A DNA stretch of 64,000 bases from Filobasidium wieringae. Taxonomy: Eukaryota > Basidiomycota > Tremellomycetes > Filobasidiales > Filobasidiaceae. The translations under genes and the position numbers were made by a program. The notes under the pieces were generated by a model. It was not told the DNA's origin, made no database searches, and saw nothing but the letters and a program-made list of their open reading frames with translations. Below, in pieces: positions 32,739 through 44,400 of the stretch. Each line of letters begins with the position of its first letter. Positions within the stretch are counted from its first letter, which is position 1. The DNA lies in assembly GCA_001600055.1 (NCBI GenBank), contig BCIV01000012.1, positions 682,474 to 746,473 of the forward strand, given 5' to 3'.

Positions 32739-33347
32739 TCAAACCAATCGACCCCTAGGTAAATCGCTCGGCCGGGAACGCATTCCCTCACCTAACAGAC
32801 CTGGTCTTGTTGTTTCTTTACTATCCGTAGAGGTTGAAGAAGAGGGAGATGCAACGGTACTATCCACTCCCCATTCTGGAACTCCTTCCGGTCGGGGCAC
32901 TCTGACATTTTCGAACGACTCTGATCCTACGCCTAGGTTTTGTAATCGCTGTGAATCGTGCAGTACAGACAAAAGTCAGCGAATCGGTAGTGAAAGAAGG
33001 GGAGATAAATTGAATGAGGAAACTAACATAATATTCCTCCCTCAAATCAAGCTTCTTTCGTTTCTTGTTCATATGTAATTCATCTTCCTTCGACATCTAC
33101 CAACCCAGCTCAAGCATGATCAGCCACCGCTCACTCAGCCGAACTTCCCAAAAGTGGAGATACATACCGTCTGGACTTTACTATCATGGTAATCATATCT
33201 CGTCCTGGTAAAAGCCTGTAGCCCGAAACTAGCCATGACAGTGATGGTCAAGAATGGAAGACCGAACCATAAGAACGGTCTGTTTCTTAGTCTTGAGGCA
33301 AAGGTTTTCTGAAGAGGAGTTGGGTTTAGGGGTTGTGATTTGAACAT
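32739..33347 (-). CDS. COX16: Cytochrome c oxidase assembly protein COX16
   Basis: An inner-membrane mitochondrial protein needed for complex IV assembly (Cox1/Cox2 modules). Three exons (33347-33168, 33096-33028, 32948-32739) give 152 residues. Seen: RLRNRPFLWFGLPFLTITVM (single membrane helix, about residues 23-42), FTRTRYDYHDSKVQTMSKED, then KKRKKLDLREEYYRLQNLG, the family order with the usual REEYY block, and FENVRVPRPEGVPEWG. The C-terminal 45 residues are Ser/Thr-rich and beyond the yeast length. It diverges from the PROPPIN gene across 297 bp. Confidence 0.92.
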
Positions 33348-33644
33348 CTTGGGGTTCGAGTGGGGATACGGAGGTGAGGTTGGAGACTCGAGGTAGCGGA
33401 TAAGGACGATTGACTGAGCAGCGATAGTTAGAGATCTAAGATCTGAAGGAGCAGGAAATATGAGGTCGAGATGCGGATTAGTCAAGCTGTATGACTAATC
33501 AATTTCCTCCCGCTATCTTAGATTCAGAACCAGGCAGATCAACCTCGAGGCAGATCTTAACCACAGCCTACAGCGGCGCACATTACCCGGCCTCCTTGTT
33601 CCACTCCTATCCCTTATCCTTTCCCTGCGGTAGAGAAAATCACG

Positions 33645-35836
33645 ATGAATCTAGCCCGCGCTCAGATAATCGAACCTCATCTTCCAACATACACATCGAT
33701 CAATTTCACCTCAGGACTTCCTGCCAACCTCGAACCCCCTATCGCATCCAGTTCCAAAGACTCTGCCTCTTCTTCCAACAGAAGTGCCGCATTAGGACTG
33801 CGCTCTCATCAACATACGACCAGAAATACTCTTCCTCCGTACCAGCCAGAGAATCCATGGAGGAGTAAGAAGAATGCGCATTTCATCGTCTCTGGTGAAA
33901 AAGGGTATTCCGTATGGTCCAACGCTCCCGCGCCCGCCCAGACCGTAGGGAAAGATAAAGATTCTGGGGCAAAGCGATTTGGGACTTGGGATAAGAAGAG
34001 GCCGGTACGGGATGGTCCGTTAAGGTACAAAGAGAGAGGTCAGTCTTCCCGTTCCCCATATCTATCCATAAACGAGCTAAAGATCAAGCCGAATCAGATC
34101 TAGGCGGGTCGTTAGATCTAGCCATTCCACTACCCTATACTCCGCTTTTAGCTCTAGTGGGGGGAGGAAGGGAACCGGTTTATCCTCCTAACAAGGTGGT
34201 CATCTATCATGATGATTGGAACGAAGATCCCTTACCCCCTGAGCCTGGGTTAAAAGGCGGAGTATCGGTGGATGGGAACGATGAGGGGGAGGGGAGGAAG
34301 AAGATCACGGGAAAAGTTGTGGCTAGTATTGAATATTCGTTAGTCTTCTTTCCTCTCCACAGAACTTAGCAGTCAGTACCTTCGAACTGAACCTGAATGG
34401 AACGATATAGTGAAGCGGTCCGTGCGGTAAAAGCCCGATTGGGAACCCTAATAGTCGTTCTCCTCGAAACGGTGATCTGGTACGAGTACGGGATGGGTCA
34501 TCCAGACGAATCCGCGGAGGAAGGAAGGACGAGAATTACGGGAGGGTTTTGGTTGATCAAGAAGAAGGAATGGAAGACTTGTGTCAATCCTCAAGGTCAG
34601 TCGCTATATCTAGTCGCCTTGGTTAATCTATCAAAGCTTACAATTCGATTGACCATGGCTTGTATAGGTTTCGCAACGATCTCAACGGACATTGGTTCTT
34701 GTCTCCTTGCAATCCCAGGTCGTCAGCAGGGTCACATCAACCTCATCCCTTTGCCTCCACTCATCTTTCCTCCTTCTCCTAATTCAAACCCGAGCTCGAA
34801 TAACCCAAGTCATCCCAATTTCCGCACCCCAATCATAAACGCCCACTCACACTCCCTGAGTTCACTGGCGTGTACATCAGATGGGAAGTATCTCGTTAGC
34901 TCTTCCACCCGTGGATCTATATTCCGGGTCTGGAACGTCGCGGAGGGAGGCTTGGAGAAGGAGCTGAGGAGGGGGGTAGGGGAGGCGGTCATCTGGGGCG
35001 TCGATTTGGTCTATCGTCCTCTCTCTGATTTGGGGGTGGAAATTGAGCCTCTACCAGAGACGGTTAAAGGACATGGGAAGGATAAGGGGAGAGGGAAAGA
35101 ACTTTGGATGGTCTGTTGGAGTGATAAAGGGACCGTTCACGTCTGGGGAGATGTCTTGAACGTGAACAAGCGGGCGAAGAAGCTGGAAGAGACGGAGAGG
35201 AAGAATGCTCAAGCGTCAGTCTGATCCTGTCCTTCTTTCATATCGACCGATCAGCTAATGGTTATCCGATATCACAGATCTAGTACCCCCAAGCAAGCCT
35301 TGAATTCGCTCTTGAAACCTTACATCCCCATCCCCAAGTACTTCCAGGCGATCCCTTCCACCGCCCTCTTTAGACTACCGACCGAAGAAAGCGCGGTTTC
35401 TCGTCAAGCCGTCTTGAACAGGTCGACTTCTGGAAGTAAAGGCAAACCTAGTATGAGGGAGGTGGTTCTCAGGGAGAGATATGTGGTAGCTTGGCATTAC
35501 ACTTCGTCGCTGGAACGACATCAACGCGAGGACAAGCCGGAGAAGCCTTTTGGGAAGGATGCCGAACAAGATGCCCCAATCAATTCAAAGCCAACGACTC
35601 AATCAGGTTACCTCAAATCCCTGGAGTTGGTTTTGATCACTCATGCTGGGGAATGGTACCGCCTGGCTGTACCCGATAGGTCTTCCATCGCAGAAGACCA
35701 GCTCAAAGAGAAGGATGCCCCTTCAAAAGGCAAGGATAAGGCAGGCGAGACCGCGGAGACAGACGAGGAGATGAGAATGAACAGGTGTAAAGTGGTCGAT
35801 TGGGTTGACCTGCACAAGACGGATGAGTGGGATTGA
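33645..35836 (+). CDS. HSV2: PROPPIN WD40 protein (HSV2 / WIPI3-4 type)
   Basis: A PI3P/PI(3,5)P2-binding beta-propeller used in autophagy and vacuole membrane dynamics. Five exons (33645-34038, 34104-34338, 34411-34595, 34668-35214, 35278-35836) join in phase to 639 residues. Seen: LLALVGGGREPVYPPNKVVI (the GGG-x-x-P-x-x-PPNKV block of the WIPI3/4 branch), INAHSHSLSSLACTSDGKYL, then SSTRGSIFRVWNV, ELRRG at 34961-34975 (the paired-Arg lipid-binding site, canonical F/L-RRG), and SDKGTVHVWGD. It is much longer than yeast Hsv2 (about 450 residues) because of Ser/Asn/Pro-rich and Lys/Glu-rich inserts. A family role in micro- or selective autophagy is inferred. Confidence 0.88.
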
Positions 35837-36192
35837 GCCAGAGCTTGATCGTCTGATATACCCCCGTGGTGTTGATTTCTCTCTTCATATACGACCCCCT
35901 GTTCTGTTACGACTGTATCTTGATATACTGTATTTGAGATGTGATTGTATTTGTCGGCTCTTGCTAGGTGTATGACATGTATGAATATACGACAAGCTTG
36001 TCGACGGTGTACGACATCTACAAGAAGCCAGGAGTAGACAACGCCGCAGCGGGCACGACGGAACAGATATCGATATACTTCCGGTGAGTCATTTTAACGG
36101 ATGCATTTCGTATTCAATCAAAAGGCAGATTTGGTCCTGAGGTCGATCTGGATGGCATCGCTAGTGAAATCTATCAAACGTCTGCATCTAGA
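35837..36192. other. Intergenic, promoter of the Zn2Cys6 gene
   Basis: Between two plus-strand genes. A possible untranslated leader intron (gtgagt at 36084 to aaaag at 36121) is visible just upstream of the next ORF; no other gene. Confidence 0.4.
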
Positions 36193-39100
36193 ATGGAGGA
36201 TGGTCTCAATTACAGGTCGGCGTCGGTCGATGATCCAGATGAATACTCCTTCAAGAGGAAACGAGTGACTGTAAGTCGTTGGGGATAGCGAGCGTTTCAA
36301 GGCCATTGCTGAATCCTGCTCTTTTCCTGTTTTAGCTAGCGTGTCTTCCTTGGTAAGCTCTCCATCGATCGAGGGATCAGTTTGTCTTGTGGTAGGTAGA
36401 CTGACCAGACACGTCAACATAGCAAACGGCGCAAGGCGAAATGTGACAAGTCCAAACCTTGTTCGACCTGTTTGGCAAGAAACGAAGCCGAGAAATGCTT
36501 ATATGATGACGGCATACAGCCTAGACCTTCGGCTCAATTCGTCAGTCTAGAGGAATTTCTGGCTCTACAAACCCGGCTGGAAAGGATTGAGCATCACCTG
36601 AGGGTGCAGAGACCCGGATCGAGATCCAGTCATAATTCTCCAAGAGCGTTAGAAACCAATCGACCCACTGGTCACCCACTCTCCCCGTTCAATACTGAAC
36701 AATCTCGATCTCGAGATGAGATCTACCATGCCCAGTCAAACGAATTGGAGAACGCTGCTCATACTCTTGAAACACTGGCTGTCGGAGGTGCACCTGACAT
36801 TCCTGTCCGTTCTGAAGGGTCATCCAATCGCGGAATCGGTGTGAATGACCTTTTGCAGCACAACCTTACATCCGAACAGCGTGGTGCCTTGTATCCTGCC
36901 CTAGGATCCAATAGGGCTGGATCTTCAATAAAAAGCAGTACAAAGGAGAAGAGATGGCCAGATATCTTGATATCGTCCGACTCGATAGGGATGAAGGACA
37001 AAGACAGGTTGTGGAGAAGAGATATGAGGGAGATCCTGGATATCATTCCTCACGACGAAAGCGCCATCGGATTTCTTGTCGACGAATTTTTCGTTGCGGC
37101 AAGAAAAGCATGTAAGTCGTCTCTTGCATCCTCCGTCTGAGATCGTGTTGACAGTTGTCCGTCGAGCAGGGCATACGGTACATCAAGGACTTTTCAGGAA
37201 AGAGCTCGAGCAGTTCGTCCAACTGAGGAAAACGATCGTGTTACGTATGGGACTAGGCATTCCTGCCGATGATGATATTGGCCTAGGTCCGGGAGTATAC
37301 ATCGATCCAGCTTGGTTGGCGCAGTTATGCTTTATGATCGGGTAAGCTTGGTCGATTTAGAAAATCGGTACACAAGCTGATATGATGTCGGTTCCACCGC
37401 TAGGGTAAGTGCCTACGACCTGCCCGATAATCCTTCGGCGAGCAGTTCTTTGCATTACATCAGTTCAATGTACAACATGGAGAATCTCGTTTCGTCCCTC
37501 CTGGAAGTAGGGGAGAGGGCGTTAGCGTGTGCATCATGGATGACTCGGCCGCAAATGAGGGTGTTGACAGCTTTGGCAGTCAAAATTCCGAGAGTGTAAG
37601 TCGCCGATCTGCTTCACCAAGTATAATCTGCCTAAGCAAGTTGCGTCTTAAGAATCGACCTGGAAGCAACGCAGACTGGGACGATCAGCGCAAGCTATAC
37701 ACTGAGTATAAGTGTAGCGGCCAGGTAAGAGCTGTGTTCGTATCGTAAACAGAAACGAGACTCAATTCATGCATTTCTACAGCCTTTGCAAACTATTGAC
37801 TTACGATCAATTGGGCACTGATCCGTCCACCATGCCACCTGACGATCCGATGTTACCTCCCGGCACAAACCTCTTGAAGAGGCAACTTGCTTGCCGGACC
37901 TTTAATTTCATTCTTTTCTTTGATACATTCGATAAGAATCGCTGGGAACTGAAAGGAACGTCGTATCATTTCCCTGAAGGTAAGTCTGTTTGAGCATGAA
38001 TTCTTAAGGATGGTCTAGATCGGCTCACATCGCGCCACTTGTTCAGGCACATATACCACTGAATCGCCGCAGAATTACCCTGAGGACATGCCTTACGACA
38101 TCAACACGCCGCCACAGCCAGTAACGGTGTATACAGAGAATTGCTGGGACATCCATAAACACCGGATGTGTATGCACTGGAGGACCATCCTGACACGTAT
38201 GCATGCCAAGGATCCGTTAACATACAAAATGGTCCTTCAACACGACAGGGAGATGCGCGAGCATTACCAGCAATTGCTCGGTATTCCAGTTCCCGAGGGT
38301 TCCTCCGATCGAATCACAAGGGATCAACTGGATAGGTTAGTCGGCGTTCTCGCCATGACGGATATTTGAACTGATCGTGTCTATACAGCGGGTACTCTCA
38401 ACGGTTCCTGAATTTACATCGTCCCTTCCTGATTAGGAGCTATCGAGATCCAAAGTACGCTTACTCCCAGAGAACATCAGTCGAATTCGCATTCCATATT
38501 GTGCAGACACATCGAGCCCTGGCAGAAAGACCAGAAATCAAAGGTAAGATTATCTCTTCAGTAACGAAGCACGACTCAGAGGCTGACGAAGCTGCTATCG
38601 TAAAGCGTGGTACTTATATCGCCATCACCTGTCTGCTATCACTGTACTCTTCGTGCACGCGTTACACACCCCAAATTGTATCCCTGAAGTGCGCGGAGAG
38701 TTGCAATTATCCCTTGCAATGTTCCAGAGATCAGCAAAATCTGGAAAGGGGTGCATCGTTATGGCAGCCGGCCACGGCGATAGGATCATTGCCACCATGC
38801 TTTCAGTAAGTTCCGGTAACTAGCTGGCATACAGTCGAGCTCTGACGTAGAGCTGTGCTGTGTAACATGACAGATGTTGGACTCTCCTGAACGATCGGTA
38901 AAATCCATCGAGAACGTCGTAAGGGACGTTGTCAGCTCGGCACTTAGTTCGACTTCTGGATACGAGGCCAGAACGGCTGGATCTACAAACTCGTCTGTGG
39001 ACAGAATAGGCAGCGCCCCAGGAACACCAGGATTTCCTCTGCAGCATCTTTATGTCACGGATGAGACGGAGCGGATCCTACAAGTGTTACAGACCAGCTT

Positions 39101-39325
39101 GTTTCCGTCCGCGGCTGAGCCACCAGATATGGCCAACTTGAGCAAATACGAGCCACTGCCTCAAGGCGATATGAACATGATGGAGGTTTTGGATTGGCAA
39201 GCTGCGTAGGTCTCGTTTTCGCCGATATATCGTTTTCCTCCTCTAATTGCTATACATGATTGTTCAGCTTCGAAAATCCTATCGCTTGGGGATCTCTTTC
39301 CGACTGGGATACCAGCATGTTTTAA
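36193..39325 (+). CDS. Zn2Cys6 fungal-specific transcription factor
   Basis: Twelve exons (36193-36270, 36336-36352, 36423-37111, 37155-37341, 37404-37595, 37637-37711, 37793-37980, 38047-38335, 38389-38543, 38690-38805, 38874-39205, 39268-39325) give 791 residues. The zinc cluster CLPCKRRKAKCDKSKPC, continuing STCLARNEAEKC, spans the junction of exons 2 and 3; its six cysteines bind two Zn ions and read CGG-type half sites. A coiled-coil-like stretch follows (EEFLALQTRLERIEHHLRV). The middle and C-terminal parts (AGHTVHQGLFRKEL; AWLAQLCFMIGVSAYDLP; VYTENCWDIHKHRMCMH) resemble the fungal_trans regulatory domain. The donors of exons 6 and 9 were picked to keep frame and are less sure. The pathway regulated is unknown. 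Confidence 0.82.
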
Positions 39326-39648
39326 GGCTGGCGTCTTGCAATTGACCAGGAAGTCTTACGGCTATTAACGAATAGATATCTTCATCTTGTATCACCTGTA
39401 GCAACTTGTGTATGTATACACCGCCTGTTTATTGTACTACGTACGGCTACGATTCACCACTGAAGATCCAACCTGAAACGCTAAGGTGGGAGCGCGAAAC
39501 GCGTGGGAAAGCGTAAATGAACTGTTCTCCCTATCAGGAGCGAGCCCCGACCTTGCCCGGGGGATCATTCAGGACAAGTTGAGCATATCATTCGAGTTCG
39601 AGACCCCACGTCTTACAAGTACGTTCTTCACACTGTATAGTTTGCAAA
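39326..39648. other. Intergenic, promoter of the COX7A-like gene
   Basis: An open plus-strand frame without ATG (39486-39617) overlaps this interval and could be an alternative first exon (it ends at a gtacgt donor); otherwise nothing seen. Confidence 0.35.
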
Positions 39649-40387
39649 ATGGATTTCCTTGTCAACCGTGCGTCGCCCTGGCTTGAAACGGAAAACACAG
39701 CCGATCTGGCTGAAGAATAACAACTAAACTACCTCTGGCATCTTTTCGACATGTTTCAATAGGTCCCAACCGAGTTATCGAGAAGCAGAAGTTCTTCCAG
39801 GTCAGCAATCACTAGCACAGATCTTTCAAGTATAGTTGCTGAAAATGTTCTGTACATCGTCCGTCGAAAACAGTCTTTGGCTGGTAAGGAGCTTGTCTTC
39901 ATGCGAGGAGGACGATCGAAGCTTTACTTCAGTACGTAGCCCTTGCAAAGCGATCGTCTTGCCGAGCTGGTAGCTGATATTTACGATCACTGCGTGTATT
40001 CAACCGTAGCTGCCTACTGTGGATTGCTCGGAGTTAGCTTGTTGGGTACCGGTACTCAATTGGTCCGATACGCTATGGTAAGTCATTCTATTTGTGGTTC
40101 ATACGTCCAGACCTGCGTACAATTGTTCAGAGCTGATATCATCCTCTCTTATCGTGTATCGTCTTGCCTGTACTGCTTGGAATCATATCCCTACCGTCTC
40201 ATCGAAAACATGTCATCATCACTTCCTAATATCATCTTTATCTCGGCATTGTATCTACCTGGGCCCCCCACTCGATCCTTCACCTTGCCTTCTACCTATT
40301 CTCAATCAACTTCCTCTATCATCTATCTCCGGGACTCGTCAATAGGGAACTGCCGGAAAGAAGGGAGAGGCTACTCCTGAAGAGTGA
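39649..40387 (+). CDS. Cytochrome c oxidase subunit VIIa (COX7A)-like protein
   Basis: A small inner-membrane subunit of complex IV, or of supercomplexes. No long ORF reveals it. Five tiny exons (39649-39667, 39763-39800, 39874-39931, 39974-40077, 40361-40387) splice in phase to 81 residues. The core PNRVIEKQKFFQSLAGKELV followed by FMRGGRSKLYF closely follows the animal pattern (VPEKQKLFQ ... V-x-LKGG). One membrane helix comes next (AAYCGLLGVSLLGTGTQLV), then a short tail KGEATPEE. The first exon (MDFLVN) is the least certain; an upstream open frame ending FEFETPRLT at a gtacgt donor could substitute but has no ATG. The last intron is 283 nt and may hide another exon. Confidence 0.62.
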
Positions 40388-41493
40388 ACGGAAGTGACAG
40401 GTCTGGACGAATGACGGATCGGGGATGACGAAACGTTGTTATCATACTACGGGTTGTAGGAGATGATTCGGGATGAGATAGTGATTCTGGGCAAGCCGAG
40501 CACTTTGATCAGGGACGGTCGAGGCGCTGCCGCAAGGGAATGTGCTTGTTACGATGGATATCTGGGGAGGACCGCGACTTGACCTTAAGTGCCGGGATAA
40601 CGCCGATCTGGTCTTTGACCTGCTAAGGGAAACAACGATCTAACCTGACGGTTATCATCACAAGACTGCCATGCTACAGTCTCTGACATAAGAGGATATG
40701 TACTGGTTATCCTCACGGAGCAGGGCAAATTCACGAACATGAGACAATTTGTTGCACCTTCATTCTGCTGATAGAACCGTCAAATACGATAACCACTACT
40801 CCTATTGGAACGACATCCTCGGGCTGGCAGGTTTGTTACAGTCACGGCCCTCACGGGGGAAGAGATATGCTAAAAGCTTGCAACGGCTGGGTCAAGTGCA
40901 CTTTTCCTGCTGAGACGACACAGGAAATAGGCGGATCAGCTAAATTGATTGGCCAATTTAACGCATGCCTCTGATCGGGTTATGACATAGTTCCTTCTAT
41001 ATATTCTATACTGATATGTGCGACGATTTTAATGCCTCTGAGGTCATCAGGTCTCGCCAGCCTGACATGACTTAGATGTTGAAGGACAGCGAAATGTCAG
41101 GTTTTGGTTGAAATGTAAACAACGCGGTTGTTGTTGCTTCTCAGCTTCTCAGCGACAGTATTTACAAACCAACCTCTTCGCCTGGTCCGCAAGATCATCA
41201 ACAGACGATCCACTCATCTTCTCAATCACTGCAAGAGAAGCAGAATTGTTCAGAGCTCTACGTCATTGAAGCTACCCATCATAAGCATCGGATTCAAGGG
41301 TTCGTTGGTACGGGCCTTCACAAGGTCTACGCCTGGTCCGACTTCTTTTACGACTTTGCAAAGATCAAGACCTCTCTGGTCTACATCAGGATCCAAAGAC
41401 CGCTACGAAGCATTGAAATTGAGCGTTACACCATTCAAACGAAATCTCCACGCTTCCTCTATCCGATTCCAAAACTCAAGAAACGATACAAAT
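40388..41493. other. TOP2 upstream region with in-frame non-AUG extension
   Basis: No separate gene is seen. From 41119 to the TOP2 ATG the frame is open and continuous with TOP2 for 125 codons, without an ATG, and encodes a basic, Ser/Arg/Leu-rich sequence (see findings). Confidence 0.5.
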
Positions 41494-44400
41494 ATGTCTG
41501 AGTCGGACGCGAGCGATTTCCACATGATGAGCGACGGAAGCGAGTTCGGCGATGTACCTGCGAAGAAGACTGCAGCTAAGGGAAAGGGAAAGGCGGTTGC
41601 CGAGCCAAAGGTTAAAGTTAGTGAACGCCCTTTGCGAAGGCAAGGGAATAGACGTGCTAACAGCCGATCTTGTGTCTCGACAGAAAGCGGCCGTGGCAAA
41701 ACCAAAAGCGGCTCCCAAGGCGAAAAAAGCTCCCTTAGCTAGCAAGAAGAATCTCCCTAACGATAGTCTGGATGAGGGATCCCCTAATTCTGCTGACAGG
41801 GTCGAGAGCGATGTCAATATGGATAGCGGATCGGATATCGAGAATGCGCCAAAGAAAGTTGCTAAGGCTGCACCAGCGGGAAAGGTCAAATCGGCCAGTG
41901 AGATGTATCAAAAGGTCAGCAAATAGCGATTCAATTATTCTCAACAACCATACTGATTGATTCTTCCATCTCCCAGTTATCAGCGTTGGAGCATATCTTG
42001 AAGAGACCTGACTCATACATCGGTTCGGTCGAGCACCTGCAGACACAGATGTGGGTGTTCGATAGGGAGACCAAGAGTATGGTGCAGAAGAATATGAGTT
42101 ACGTGCCAGGATTCTTCAAGATCTTCGATGAGATCTTGGTGAATGCTGCAGACAACAAGGTGAATCTGAGCTAGGCTCTATAACAGTGGGTCGAATCTGA
42201 CGATATAACACTAGATCAACGATCCTACCATGGACTCGTTCAAAGTCACAATCGATAGGGAGAACGACACGATCTCGGTATTCAACAATGGAAAAGGTAT
42301 TCCCATCGAAATCCATTCGAAGGAGAAGATCTGGATCCCAGAATTGATTTTCGGTAACCTGTAAGCTCCGCTCTATTCCCAGAGACAGTGTAGGATGAGA
42401 ATGCTGAGATCAGTCCTGCCTACGATGTGTAGACTCACTTCGTCGAATTACGACGACGACCAGAAAAAAATGACGGGAGGTCGAAATGGTTATGGTGCCA
42501 AGCTTGCCAACATTTATTCTACTGAGTTCGGTGCGTCCTTTTTATGAGCTTGAACCATCCAGACAGAGCTGACTTCGCATATCAGTTGTCGAGACCGCTG
42601 ACAAGAACACTATGAAGAAATACAAGCAAGTATTCACCGATAACATGAGCAAGAAGGGTGTTCCCAAAGTAAGCTTTTGTTGAAAGGGATAGAATAGAAA
42701 CGGGCTTGGATTTACCGCCTTGTTCTAGATTACTGACAACAAGAAGGGCGAAGAATATACGAGAATCACGTTCAAACCGGATCTTCCTCGATTTGGAATG
42801 ACTGAGATTGATGACGATACGGAAGCGCTTTTGATGAAGCGTGTATACGATATGGCCGGAACAGTCAAGGATTGCAAGGTGTTTTTGAACGACGAGCGGA
42901 TCAAGATCAAGGGGTTCAAACAGTACATCGATATGTACCTTTCGGCTACCACGAAAAAGCAGAGCGAAGAATCCGGTGGCGCAGCTGTCAACAAGCCCGC
43001 TGTGGTGTACGAAGTCAGTAAAGATGGACGATGGGAAGTCGGTTTCGCTTTATCCGACGGTCAGCCCCAGCAAGTGTCGTTTGCCAACTCCATCTCAACG
43101 ATCAAAGGAGGAACGCATGTCGATACTGTCTCAACCTACATCTCGAACCAGCTGATGGATCAGATCAAGAAGAAAAACAAGGCGGCTCCAGTCAAACCTC
43201 ATCAGATCAAGAACCACATGTGGATCTTTGTCAATGCCCTGGTAGAGAACCCCGCCTTCGATTCGCAAACCAAAGAAACTTTGACTCTGAGACAGAGCGC
43301 CTTTGGAAGCAAATTGGCATTATCCGATGAGTTCATCAAGAAAGGCAAGTAGTCAGCCTTGTCTTGTTCAATGGGGATTGCGGCTCATTCTTTATTACAC
43401 AGTCGCTAAAAGCGGGATCGTTGACAGTGTTTTGAGCTTTGCGAAATTCAAGTCCGATCAAATGATGAAAAAATCGGATGGTGTCAAAACTTCCCGTATC
43501 TCCGGTATTGTAAAGCTTGAGGATGCGAACAACGCCGGGAGCAGGAAGGGAAGAGACTGCACTTTGATCCTAACTGAAGGAGATTCAGCCAAAGCTCTTG
43601 CTGTGTCGGGTCTGTCGGTTGTTGGGCGAGACAATTATGGTGTTTTCCCTCTGCGAGGAAAGCTCCTGAACGTCCGGGAAGCTGGTACCGATCAGATCTT
43701 AAAAAACACTGAGATCCAGCATATCAAGCAGATCATGGGGCTCAAGCACAACACTGACTACAAGAATGTGGATACCCTTCGTTACGGCAGTCTCATGATC
43801 ATGACGGATCAGGATCACGATGGATCCCACATCAAAGGTCTTATTATCAATTTCTTGGACCATTTCTATCCTTCTCTGCTCAAGATACCCAACTTTTTGG
43901 TCGAATTCATTACTCCCATCGTCAAGGTGTGGAAAGGTAAAGTCACGCACACTTTTTACACCATGCCGGAATACGAGGAGTGGAAAGAGGCTCATAACAA
44001 CGGCAAGGGGTGGGAATCCAAATACTACAAGGTGCGTTTGGTTTTATTGTCTTTTAGGTTCATTTCTGACGAATCTGCCACGCGATAGGGTCTGGGAACA
44101 TCGACAGCGCAAGATGCGAAAAAGTATTTCAGTGACCTTCCCAAACACAAATTGCCTTTCCTTGAAACCCAAGACGGTGATCGAGACCTCATCGACCTTG
44201 CTTTCAACAAGAAAAAGGCTGATGACAGGAAAGAATGGTTGAGGCAGTTCCGAGTAAGTAACAGTATGTGCTCGTTGCCTCGATGATCTACTGAGGTCTT
44301 GATCGGTCAGCCTGGAACCTATCTGGACCATGATATCGATCGAGTTCCCATCAAGGACTTCATCAACAAGGAGCTGATCCTCTTCTCGATGGCGGACAAT

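Noticed and set aside
41128..41742. Taking TOP2 to start at TTG 41128 as the main product
   Set aside because: The first ATG of the frame at 41494 gives a normal-length TOP2; the upstream part is reported as a possible alternative isoform only.
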